DNA of 31,469 nucleotides from positions 340 through 31,808 of the forward strand of contig JALWJP010000184.1 of the NCBI GenBank assembly GCA_026997215.1, written 5' to 3'. Positions within the stretch are counted from its first letter, which is position 1; every line of letters starts with the position of its first letter. The stretch comes from Nanobdellati archaeon (lineage in GTDB: Archaea > EX4484-52 > JAADEF01). Shown here one piece after another: positions 6,395 to 13,405 of this stretch. The translations under genes and the position numbers were made by a program. Below the pieces are notes generated by a model that was not told the origin of the DNA, made no database searches, and saw nothing but the letters and a program-made list of their open reading frames with translations.

Positions 6395-6422
6395 AATTAT
6401 TTAAATATTTATTTAAATAATT
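6395..6422. promoter_or_regulatory. 13-bp palindrome over the promoter of the RHH gene
   Basis: AATTATTTAAATA (6395-6407) and TATTTAAATAATT (6410-6422) are exact inverted copies separated by TT. The site lies 33-60 bases upstream of the ATG at 6362 and contains TTTAAATA, a good archaeal TATA box. Transcription would start near 6378, just ahead of the ribosome binding site. A dimeric repressor bound here would block TBP. The ribbon-helix-helix protein it precedes is the likely binder (inference). Confidence 0.6.
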
Positions 6423-6433
6423 CGTTATATATT

Positions 6434-6604
6434 TTATACTTTATTAAGCGTATCATTTATTATAAAGTTTAAACGCTTTAGAAGTGGTTTTGGAATTATG
6501 ATTTCTATATCATCATCAAATAAAATAGAATAGGTGTTGTGATGTTGTTTTATTTTTATATAAGTATGTTTAGTTAAGTATATACATCTATACCTTAAAG
6601 GCAT
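6434..6604 (-). CDS. 56-residue hypothetical protein
   Basis: An ATG at 6604 opens a 56-codon frame ending in TAA at 6434. It begins with MPLRYRCIYLTKHTYIKIK, contains an acidic DDD turn, and ends in a predicted helix. Strand-turn-strand patterning resembles small beta-rich regulators. The ribosome binding site is weak (GAGTGATAGTG overlapping the upstream stop), so translation may depend on coupling to the 6615-6824 gene. Confidence is moderate because the stretch is AT-rich. Confidence 0.5.
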   Translation of the reverse strand: MPLRYRCIYLTKHTYIKIKQHHNTYSILFDDDIEIIIPKPLLKRLNFIINDTLNKV

Positions 6605-6614
6605 CGGCACACTA

Positions 6615-6824
6615 TCACTCTTTTATATATGCACCTACTTCTGGGAAGTCTATTTTTATTATATCTATAACTCTCTTCTTCATATTCTTTGGAACCTTTA
6701 ATATTATCTTATCCACTTCTCTTGCTATACTTGCCTTTATGCCTCTGCTATTTAACTCTTCTATCAATGCCAGAATTGGCATCATATTTGTTGTTTCTAT
6801 GATATATATCTTATCCCTCTTCAT
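6615..6824 (-). CDS. Small alpha/beta protein, paralogue of the 12462-12746 protein
   Basis: A 69-residue protein ending in VPKNMKKRVIDIIKIDFPEV. The protein encoded at 12462-12746 ends with LPKGFKRKVISFIRINFPDL in the same position, so the two are likely paralogues. A strand-helix-strand-helix arrangement is probable. No known family is recognised. The ATG at 6824 follows AGGTGATAAGT; a GTG at 6833 lies in the leader. It overlaps the start of its own operon neighbour at 6811-7005 by 14 bases. Confidence 0.65.
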   Translation of the reverse strand: MKRDKIYIIETTNMMPILALIEELNSRGIKASIAREVDKIILKVPKNMKKRVIDIIKIDFPEVGAYIKE

Positions 6825-7005
6825 ACTTATCACCTATCTTCTTTATTATTTTTATAATATTCCTCTTATTTATGAAATACTCATTATTTAATGTTTTTAA
6901 TCTAATGAAATCAAAATCCTTATCTATATATTCCACGTCTCCTCTTATCTTTCTAACATTACCACCTTCAATAAAAACAACATCAACCAACACATCTATC
7001 ACCAT
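6811..7005 (-). CDS. Small beta-barrel-like hypothetical protein
   Basis: A 64-residue protein that alternates strands and turns (VDVVFIEGGNVRKIRGDVEYID, then a basic IIKIIKKIG end), suggesting an SH3- or Sm-like small barrel. It overlaps its upstream neighbour at 6999-7001 and its downstream neighbour by 14 bases. The start at 7005 has no separate ribosome binding site. An alternative GTG at about 6993 follows GGTGATAGAT and would shorten the protein by four residues. Function unknown. Confidence 0.55.
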   Translation of the reverse strand: MVIDVLVDVVFIEGGNVRKIRGDVEYIDKDFDFIRLKTLNNEYFINKRNIIKIIKKIGDKYEEG

Positions 7006-7229
7006 TCAAAATCGAATATACTTTTCTTTTTCTTCCTATTACCATCATATATCCTTATAATTAAATAAGGTGACACAAACATGACCTTTGACAACATTCT
7101 AGTATATTCTACAAATGAAACATCTATATCATAATGTTTTTTTAAATAGTTCCGTGTTTTCTCATACCCTTCTTTTAAAATTTTTTCGAATTCATCATCT
7201 ACTCTTATATTCTTACTACCCATAATCAT
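6999..7229 (-). CDS. Possible RHH-like small DNA-binding protein
   Basis: A 76-residue protein. NIRVDDEFEKILKEGYEKT near the N-terminus reads like the strand and first helix of a ribbon-helix-helix fold, but the second helix is poorly defined. The C-terminus is basic (GNRKKKKSIFDFEW). The ATG at 7229 overlaps the stop of the upstream membrane-protein gene (TAATG). A second in-frame ATG two codons later is possible. A regulatory role is inferred. Confidence 0.55.
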   Translation of the reverse strand: MIMGSKNIRVDDEFEKILKEGYEKTRNYLKKHYDIDVSFVEYTRMLSKVMFVSPYLIIRIYDGNRKKKKSIFDFEW

Positions 7230-7621
7230 TAAATATCTTCATTAAGTAGTTTTGCTTCGTCTCTTCTCCATCTTCCTTTTAACATAACCATAAGGTATTG
7301 TTTAATAACCTTTAAGATAAATATTGCTGTCAACATAAAGAATACCATTGCTAATACATATGCTAATTTTGAATATACATTAACTACGTCATTAACACCG
7401 CTACCTGTATACTCAACCAATTCTATTGTTGTTGTGTTGTTGATAACTGTTATCAATTTCTGCTGTTGTATTGCAGGTAGGTATGATACTGATAATAACA
7501 TTACTATGATGTGTGATATTACTAATGTTAGAAATAGATATTTCAACCATTCACCTTCACTCTCATAATACAACATGGCATAAAGCAATATCAACATAAC
7601 CAAAGGCAATATAAACTCCAT
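7229..7621 (-). CDS. Three-helix membrane protein
   Basis: A 130-residue membrane protein: helices at about residues 3-19 and 25-48, an extracytoplasmic loop with an NNTTT sequon-like stretch, then a helix at about 82-108 and a basic tail (KGRWRRDEAK). The ATG at 7621 lies 8 bases after AGGTGA; GTG and ATG codons at 7633 and 7630 are within or too near the ribosome binding site. It sits just downstream of the putative coat-protein gene, separated by a terminator. A minor virion membrane protein is plausible. Confidence 0.65.
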   Translation of the reverse strand: MEFILPLVMLILLYAMLYYESEGEWLKYLFLTLVISHIIVMLLSVSYLPAIQQQKLITVINNTTTIELVEYTGSGVNDVVNVYSKLAYVLAMVFFMLTAIFILKVIKQYLMVMLKGRWRRDEAKLLNEDI

Positions 7622-7660
7622 CACAATCATCACCTATCATTAAGATAATCATGTAAATTT

Positions 7661-7701
7661 AAAAAAGAAAAAAGCAATGTAAGGGGCAAGCCGTATGGCT
7701 T
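7661..7701 (-). terminator. Hairpin and U-tract terminator after the putative coat gene
   Basis: On the minus strand, the stop codon of the 94-residue membrane protein is part of AAGCC-ATAC-GGCTT, a 5-bp stem with a 4-base loop (7688-7701). A stretch including two U-runs (about 7661-7673) follows. Archaeal transcription commonly ends at such U-tracts. Its placement suggests the coat gene can be transcribed as a separate short message. Confidence 0.65.
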
Positions 7702-7984
7702 AGACTCCTGCCACATTACCTCTTCCTATATATCTATATATTGCATATAGAGCTGCTCCACCAACTGCAACTACAATTATCACTTTTGCCATGGACACAA
7801 TCAAAGAGTATAGTCCTATAATGTTTGTCATCAATTCCTGTATCACAGTGTTGTTAGTTGTATCAGACAAAGTAGTTATAATAAATGGTCCTAAGAATGT
7901 TGCAACACCGAATACCAGCAACCCAAGACCTATAGACACTAATAGTGCCATGTTTCCTCGTCTCATCTTTCTGCTTAGTCTCAT
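7700..7984 (-). CDS. Putative major coat protein, two membrane helices
   Basis: A 94-residue protein. A basic N-terminus (MRLSRKMRRGN) precedes a hydrophobic helix at about residues 13-37, a polar Thr/Asn-rich loop, a second helix at about 54-83, and a short basic end (RYIGRG). Small coat proteins of spindle-shaped archaeal viruses have this two-helix plan, and the gene is isolated between its own promoter and terminator, as expected for an abundant product. The ATG at 7984 follows GAGGTGATAAA. The coat role is inference; a holin or another small virion membrane protein is possible. Confidence 0.6.
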   Translation of the reverse strand: MRLSRKMRRGNMALLVSIGLGLLVFGVATFLGPFIITTLSDTTNNTVIQELMTNIIGLYSLIVSMAKVIIVVAVGGAALYAIYRYIGRGNVAGV

Positions 7985-7991
7985 TTTATCA

Positions 7992-8026
7992 CCTCATATA
8001 TGAGGAGTATTTAACCATTTTTAAAG
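7992..8026 (-). promoter_or_regulatory. Promoter and 14-bp palindrome of the coat gene
   Basis: Reading leftward, GCAAAACTTTAAAAATGG holds a BRE-like stretch and a TATA box (about 8017-8026). Transcription should start some 25 bases later, near 7995-8000. CCTCATATATGAGG (7992-8005) is a perfect palindrome over that start and includes the GAGG of the ribosome binding site. It could be an operator at the start site. If the message begins further upstream, it could be a hairpin masking the ribosome binding site. Confidence 0.55.
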
Positions 8027-8042
8027 TTTTGCTAACAATTCA

Positions 8043-8330
8043 TTACTGCTTATATGCTAATGCCACACTAATCGCAAGTAAGATACTATACATTCCTACA
8101 AAATACCAGTTTATTATCCCTATTGCGTATAATATCACAGATACAACACTCATGATAAATAATGATGCCATTGCCGATTGTGAAAAATCATATCTACTTC
8201 TAAATATTGAGAATGTAATTATTGTTAATATAACTACTAATGATTCGCCAAACAATGTCAAACTATCTATATACTTTATAAATCCTATTATTCCATCTAT
8301 TTTTGTTATATCATACAATAATTCAACCAT
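8043..8330 (-). CDS. Three-helix membrane protein
   Basis: A 95-residue membrane protein with hydrophobic segments at about residues 29-43, 52-71 and 76-93. It lacks recognised motifs. The ATG at 8330 follows AGAGGTGTGAGT and lies two bases after the stop of the upstream gene. It closes the long leftward structural operon just before the separately promoted coat gene. It may be a minor virion membrane protein. Confidence 0.65.
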   Translation of the reverse strand: MVELLYDITKIDGIIGFIKYIDSLTLFGESLVVILTIITFSIFRSRYDFSQSAMASLFIMSVVSVILYAIGIINWYFVGMYSILLAISVALAYKQ

Positions 8331-8332
8331 AC

Positions 8333-8743
8333 TCACACCTCTCTATTTAAGAATAATTTTATCATTGCGAACACTACATTAACTATAATTATTGCTATTA
8401 TTATGCTTGTTAGTTCTTCTGGAATCCTCAATATTCCTGATATTTCTGATACAAATATCTCATACATACCCATTAAAGTCGTGAATATTAATTTTGAAGT
8501 CTCATAAAATGTAACTAATGTCACTACAGGCATATTCAATAACTCTATATCACTGATCCTTGCACTTTTTATTGATTCGGCCATATCATATGCCATATTT
8601 TTTATTTCTGAAACATAAGAAGTTACTGCATAATTCTCTATTTGTACTCCATAAGACTCACTAATATCACTAAAAAACATTCCTAATGATGTCATTACTA
8701 ATGAAAATACTAACATTAATACAACGTAATCTTTTAAGTTCAT
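8333..8743 (-). CDS. Membrane protein with N-terminal anchor and C-terminal helix
   Basis: A 136-residue protein: a hydrophobic segment at about residues 6-24, a polar stretch with many Ser and Glu, a weaker hydrophobic region at about 72-98, and a strong helix at about 110-128. The ATG at 8743 overlaps the stop of the spike gene (TAATG), with GGAGGATGAGA upstream. An ATG 15 bases earlier falls within that gene's end. Coupling to the spike gene suggests the two products work together, for example as an anchor complex. That is inference. Confidence 0.65.
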   Translation of the reverse strand: MNLKDYVVLMLVFSLVMTSLGMFFSDISESYGVQIENYAVTSYVSEIKNMAYDMAESIKSARISDIELLNMPVVTLVTFYETSKLIFTTLMGMYEIFVSEISGILRIPEELTSIIIAIIIVNVVFAMIKLFLNREV

Positions 8744-11700
8744 TATCTCATCCTCCATAATATATATACTCCTAATACTACCATGGCTATTATTGATGAT
8801 ATTGTTACCATTAAGAATCCCATCACCATTGAAAATATTAATGTTCCTAAAACCAATGTGACACTAATTGCAGGATTATAATACCCAACTCCTATTGCTA
8901 ATAATATCATTAATAATGTTAGGAATAAACCGTCCAAACCAATATTAAACACATATGATTTTTTGCCTATTGTTTTTTCTTCCAATAATATCTCCTTACC
9001 TTCTCCATCAATTGCATATAAGTAATATATATAAGATGAACTTGATAAATTTAAATCATTGCATATCAATTCCAAACTACTGCCTGTTCCTTCATTCTTA
9101 CATGCTATAGTGTAGTTCAATAATGGTAATTCCTCATAAACTATTAACTTTGCACTCTTCATTAAACCTGTTATGTCGGATATTGTGCATGATACTTTTG
9201 TATCACTATAACTGCAATCATATAAGATGTTCTTCCTTTGTAAATACTCGTATTGTATATCTTGAGATACTTTTATGTTAACCGTGAATGGTGGGCATGT
9301 GCTATCTATTCCACAACCTATTATAAATCCATCAGTATCTGCAACAACTTTGTTATTATGTTCTACTATTATCCTATATGTTGCTGTATATGGCTCTATA
9401 AATGTAGATATTTTACCTTCAAAATCAGTATAACCTACATATATAGATATGTATTTATCTTCTGTTGGATAATACCTCATTACTTTAACTAAGTATCCTT
9501 GTAATGGATTACCTATTTCATCAACCACCCTAACAATACCTACATAACTAACTAAATACCTCAATAAGTATAGCACTATATTGTTAACACCTAAAACATT
9601 ATCTCCTGATATGTTAAGTATATACCTTCTTTTCACATAATTGTCAGGATCTAAATCATCATAATAATGATCACCGTATATATTAAATGGTAAGTTTTCA
9701 GAACTAACTAAACATAATTCTTTTGTTGTGTTGTTAAACCTAAAAGTATAATGTCTACTAGCTTTTTCTGTACTTACATCATATATGGCATCTATAATGA
9801 AATCATTTATTACTGTATTATTCTCCTCATCTCTAACCTCGTATATGAACTTATTAGGATATGTGACTCCTTCACATAACCTAAGGTATAGTCCATATAC
9901 TCTTGTTGTTATACTACTTCCTAATGGTCTAACTGAGCCAGATATAATTAATTCTCCTGTTATCTCTCTATCCTGATACTTATCTCCATCTGTTTCTATG
10001 CTTGCATCAGTTATATTTATCATATCAACATCATATGATACTTTTAATGAATTATTTACTTCTATTGTTCTCTGTGTATTTTGTCCTGTTACATTTGTTA
10101 TATATGTTTTAATTGTCCATAGATGCTTATTACAATCATTTATACAAAACATAGTGTAAGTTATGTTCTTTACATTACCCTCTAATATTTTACTATCAAA
10201 ACTTACTCCTTCTAAATAATACCCATACATTAATGTTGTAGTGTTGCTAAATACTGTTTCATTAACTCCTTTATCATACAACCATTCAAAGTTTATGTTT
10301 GTTGCGTTTGTGATGATTAATGGATTTGTTACATTTGCAATGAAACCACCATCATACTTTTTTGCTATAAATGTTGCACTAACAACGTTAATACCTTTAG
10401 ATTTAAATTCAATAGTATCGTATTTCTCTTTTATAACCCATCCATCATATACTGTATTGCTATATACTACATTACCATTCAAATATAATATTACATCAAC
10501 ACCGCCATAACAAATGGTATTTGGTATACAACTATCAACTATATTAACTTCTAACTCATCCATAGATGTATTAAAGTAATAAGTGTAAGGTAAGGTAGTT
10601 AAAGGTATTATTATTTTTGAATCGCTGTACTCATAACTAACAACACTACCATTATGGATGAAATACATATTGGATTTATTAAACAAATATTCGTTAATCA
10701 ATAATTCCAATTTATAATTATATACTTCATCTTCATATTGATAAGGTGTGAAACTGTAATTTATTAATACATAATCATCAACAGTAAATAATATTTCCTC
10801 ATAATTTCTGTTGTAAGAACTATCTATTGCATAAACTGTAAAGTTATGCTGTCCTTCTTCTAATAAATTAGTATTATATTGTAAAATTGTTGCGTTTAAA
10901 TATGTTTCATTATTGTAAATCAAAACATCATCAAACCATGCTTTTAATGTGAAATTGCTATCTTTATCATCTATTGCGTAGTATGTGATATTAAAGTATG
11001 AAGTGTAATACGTTTTATTTTCCACTCCTGTTACGGTTATTGTTTGTGGGTTATCTGTTTGCTCAACTCCGACACTTGTTATTGGTTCAGGTGTAACATA
11101 TTGTCTTAATATTATATTGTCCCAATTTGTCTCCGCAGTACCTGAAGCCGATCCGTCTATATGTGAAATTTCTAAATAAGTAAACCCTAATAATGAACTG
11201 TCATCTACGCTATAGATATTTCCGTAAATGTTTGCAGTAATAGTACTTCCATTATAGCAAAAAGTTGTATGGTATGTTCCTACACTTCTTAATGTAGTAT
11301 CACTTAATAATGTTGTATCAGTACCCGCAACCTTTTTAATAATATATGGTCCATCTCCATTTCCTGTTGTCATATGCATTCTATACTCATTACTAGCGTC
11401 AACCATTACGTGTATTATTCCTCCTGATGCACCTACTCCTTTAGTCCAATCAAAATCTACACAAAATGTATTAAAAGTTGTTAATGTATTAGTATCTGAC
11501 GAAAACCAACCACCTGAAGCTGCGTCTGTTATACATGTTAAATTTAAACTTGTAGAGTTAATAACACAATTAGGGTCTACACTACTCCACTTGCTTAAAT
11601 CACTACTAAAATCTTCATAAAATATAAAAACTGCTGTTGCATTACTTTCACTTGTTGCTAGTGAGTTACCATACCACATCTGTATTGTGTATGTGCTTGA

Positions 11701-12027
11701 CGCAGGAATAGAAGGAACTTTAACCCAAATTCTTGTATTGGCACTATTACAACTTCCATCTTCTATCCAATAACTTAGCTCAGTAACTCCATCGCTTTCA
11801 GTAAATCTAATATCGGAACAATCACTATTCATCTTTCCTTCACTAATTATTGTTGCTGTATCAACCGTTACTAGAACTTGGTAATCTGTTAGTACGTTGC
11901 TGTTTCCTGTATTGTCGATAGTAATATCTCTATAATAACTCCAACCTGATAAGGCATATACGCTACTCATACTCATAAATACTGTTAATAGGATCATACT
12001 TATTAATATCCTATTGTTCATGCCCAT
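8743..12027 (-). CDS. Secreted DUF2341/lectin-like spike with C-terminal membrane anchor
   Basis: A 1094-residue surface protein. Residues 1-25 form a signal peptide ending in SVYA. A DUF2341 domain follows (WSYYRDITIDNTGNS, then TYTIQMWYGN, about 28-125), then a concanavalin/LamG-like segment (FYEDFSSDLSKW to about 310). Several immunoglobulin- or cadherin-like beta modules occupy about 325-1020, with many N-glycosylation sequons and scattered cysteines. Three hydrophobic helices close the protein (about 1030-1090), ending in WRMR. This plan fits a virion spike or receptor-binding adhesin that faces outward. The ATG at 12027 follows GGTGTTGTAATC. It is the largest gene of the structural operon. 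Confidence 0.85.
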   Translation of the reverse strand: MGMNNRILISMILLTVFMSMSSVYALSGWSYYRDITIDNTGNSNVLTDYQVLVTVDTATIISEGKMNSDCSDIRFTESDGVTELSYWIEDGSCNSANTRIWVKVPSIPASSTYTIQMWYGNSLATSESNATAVFIFYEDFSSDLSKWSSVDPNCVINSTSLNLTCITDAASGGWFSSDTNTLTTFNTFCVDFDWTKGVGASGGIIHVMVDASNEYRMHMTTGNGDGPYIIKKVAGTDTTLLSDTTLRSVGTYHTTFCYNGSTITANIYGNIYSVDDSSLLGFTYLEISHIDGSASGTAETNWDNIILRQYVTPEPITSVGVEQTDNPQTITVTGVENKTYYTSYFNITYYAIDDKDSNFTLKAWFDDVLIYNNETYLNATILQYNTNLLEEGQHNFTVYAIDSSYNRNYEEILFTVDDYVLINYSFTPYQYEDEVYNYKLELLINEYLFNKSNMYFIHNGSVVSYEYSDSKIIIPLTTLPYTYYFNTSMDELEVNIVDSCIPNTICYGGVDVILYLNGNVVYSNTVYDGWVIKEKYDTIEFKSKGINVVSATFIAKKYDGGFIANVTNPLIITNATNINFEWLYDKGVNETVFSNTTTLMYGYYLEGVSFDSKILEGNVKNITYTMFCINDCNKHLWTIKTYITNVTGQNTQRTIEVNNSLKVSYDVDMINITDASIETDGDKYQDREITGELIISGSVRPLGSSITTRVYGLYLRLCEGVTYPNKFIYEVRDEENNTVINDFIIDAIYDVSTEKASRHYTFRFNNTTKELCLVSSENLPFNIYGDHYYDDLDPDNYVKRRYILNISGDNVLGVNNIVLYLLRYLVSYVGIVRVVDEIGNPLQGYLVKVMRYYPTEDKYISIYVGYTDFEGKISTFIEPYTATYRIIVEHNNKVVADTDGFIIGCGIDSTCPPFTVNIKVSQDIQYEYLQRKNILYDCSYSDTKVSCTISDITGLMKSAKLIVYEELPLLNYTIACKNEGTGSSLELICNDLNLSSSSYIYYLYAIDGEGKEILLEEKTIGKKSYVFNIGLDGLFLTLLMILLAIGVGYYNPAISVTLVLGTLIFSMVMGFLMVTISSIIAMVVLGVYILWRMR

Positions 12028-12029
12028 GA

Positions 12030-12287
12030 TTACAACACCTTCATCATGCTTCTTATTATCTTCCTTATCTCACTAGCTGTTTTTCTTGATATTCTTAAAT
12101 TACTATTATTTTTCTTATAAGTTAGATGATAAAGCAATAATAGTCTACCTTTTGCTATCTTCTTTGTTATTTTGCCTTTATTATAATCACTCAATATAGC
12201 CTTTATAATTTCTTCAAATTCTTTCTTGTTGCTTAATCCTTTTTTTCCTATGTCACTAACATTTACACCTAAATATACGTTTCCCAT
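12030..12287 (-). CDS. Basic hypothetical protein
   Basis: An 85-residue basic protein that looks mostly helical (EFEEIIKAILSDYNKGKITKK and TASEIRKIIRSMMKVL). No family recognised. The ATG at 12287 follows AAGGTGAATAAC; a GTG at 12296 lies inside the leader. Its stop is two bases from the start of the spike gene. It could be a DNA-binding virion protein or an assembly factor. Confidence 0.6.
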   Translation of the reverse strand: MGNVYLGVNVSDIGKKGLSNKKEFEEIIKAILSDYNKGKITKKIAKGRLLLLYHLTYKKNNSNLRISRKTASEIRKIIRSMMKVL

Positions 12288-12292
12288 GTTAT

Positions 12293-12436
12293 TCACCTTA
12301 CAAAATTCTTCATTACTTTCATATATTCTTTCAACTTCTTCTTTATCTCCTTATCATTAATTTCCTTCTCATTCAAAACAACACTCATATCTATTGTTGC
12401 AATATCTATTATATCTTTTTTATTTACACTCTTCAT
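12293..12436 (-). CDS. 47-residue charged hypothetical protein
   Basis: An ATG at 12436 after AAGGTGATATCAAT opens a 47-codon frame that ends in a TGA at 12293, inside the next gene's ribosome binding site. The protein is lysine-rich, with a helical second half (EIKKKLKEYMKVMKNF). A good start signal and the exact fit between neighbours support coding. Function unknown. Confidence 0.65.
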   Translation of the reverse strand: MKSVNKKDIIDIATIDMSVVLNEKEINDKEIKKKLKEYMKVMKNFVR

Positions 12437-12461
12437 ATTGATATCACCTTCTATTCAATAG

Positions 12462-12746
12462 TCAAGGTTCTAAACGTGCATAATATAAGTCTGGGAAGTT
12501 TATTCTTATGAAACTAATAACCTTCCTTTTAAATCCTTTTGGCAGGTACAATATCCCAGGAACCTCGTCATATCCTTTGACATATCCTGGCTTAATTTCA
12601 ACCTTTATATCATACTTCATTTCCAATGCTTTCTTCAATTCATATAGATCCTCATAAGGAATGTGTGGTAGAAAGGTTATTTCTTCCTTACCTGCTGCCC
12701 ACTTAAAACTACTCTTAGATGCCTTCTTGCTTTTGCTCTTACTCAT
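12462..12746 (-). CDS. Basic small protein, paralogue of the 6615-6824 protein
   Basis: A 94-residue protein with a Lys/Ser-rich N-terminal tail (MSKSKSKKASKSS) and a C-terminal alpha/beta domain. Its end, LPKGFKRKVISFIRINFPDL, matches the end of the 6615-6824 protein. The tail suggests binding to DNA or to a membrane surface. It lies among the structural genes, whereas its relative lies in the accessory region. The ATG at 12746 follows AGAGGTGAGAAT. Confidence 0.68.
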   Translation of the reverse strand: MSKSKSKKASKSSFKWAAGKEEITFLPHIPYEDLYELKKALEMKYDIKVEIKPGYVKGYDEVPGILYLPKGFKRKVISFIRINFPDLYYARLEP

Positions 12747-12750
12747 ATTC

Positions 12751-12933
12751 TCACCTCTTTTTCCTTTTTTTGGTTATCATCTTCTTTCTTGTCTTGTACT
12801 TGCCTTCGCTTTTTGCTTTCTTTGCCCCATCTATTGCTCCAGCCAACATATCTCTCTCTTTCTTGTTTAACTTCTTACCTTTACTAACCTTCGACATAAC
12901 CTTTCCTAACTTATCTAATCTTTTCTTACCCAT
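12751..12933 (-). CDS. Very basic small protein, possible DNA-condensing protein
   Basis: A 60-residue protein with about 40 percent Lys and Arg, ending in TRKKMITKKRKKR, with a short helical middle (ERDMLAGAIDGAKKA). Such proteins often coat or condense viral DNA. The ATG at 12933 follows AAGGTGAGATA and begins 4 bases after the upstream stop. No family recognised. The DNA-condensing role is inferred from charge and from its place in the structural operon. Confidence 0.6.
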   Translation of the reverse strand: MGKKRLDKLGKVMSKVSKGKKLNKKERDMLAGAIDGAKKAKSEGKYKTRKKMITKKRKKR

Positions 12934-12937
12934 TATC

Positions 12938-13405
12938 TCACCTTCTTAAATACATTATTATTATTAATGCAACTCCTATTAAATTAACAACTAATGGTAA
13001 GTATTTAACCAATGAAAGCAATAAAGGATATGAATTAAATATTGATGCAAATATCTCATCTGTTATAAATATATAAATCACATCTGAAAATATTATTGCT
13101 AAAAAGTCAAACAATAAAAGTGATACAACTGCTCCTATCAGGAATATTGGATGCACCGGTATTAATACTGCTGCAACCAATGATGACATGGCTAAAAGGA
13201 ACACTAATGTCACCAATAATTTTGCAAAATAATCATACAACCCTGTTGTCCCACTATACATACTCATTGTTATTGTTGAGTTGTCAACATCATTAACCCA
13301 CACATCTGCAAATGTGCTGTATAGGTAAAATGATACTCCAAAAATGAACACTCCAACCAAAACATATACTGGAACCATAATCAAATCTTGCATACTCACT
13401 ACCAT
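12938..13405 (-). CDS. Four-helix membrane protein
   Basis: A membrane protein of about 155 residues with helices at about residues 10-30, 60-82, 84-108 and 130-152. A polar stretch after helix 1 contains an NST sequon. The ATG at 13405 overlaps the stop of the large 983-residue protein (TGATG). Alternative starts are GTG at 13399 and ATG at 13393, and the latter is too far from AAGGTGA for certainty. It is likely a virion or assembly membrane protein. Function unknown. Confidence 0.65.
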   Translation of the reverse strand: MVVSMQDLIMVPVYVLVGVFIFGVSFYLYSTFADVWVNDVDNSTITMSMYSGTTGLYDYFAKLLVTLVFLLAMSSLVAAVLIPVHPIFLIGAVVSLLLFDFLAIIFSDVIYIFITDEIFASIFNSYPLLLSLVKYLPLVVNLIGVALIIIMYLRR

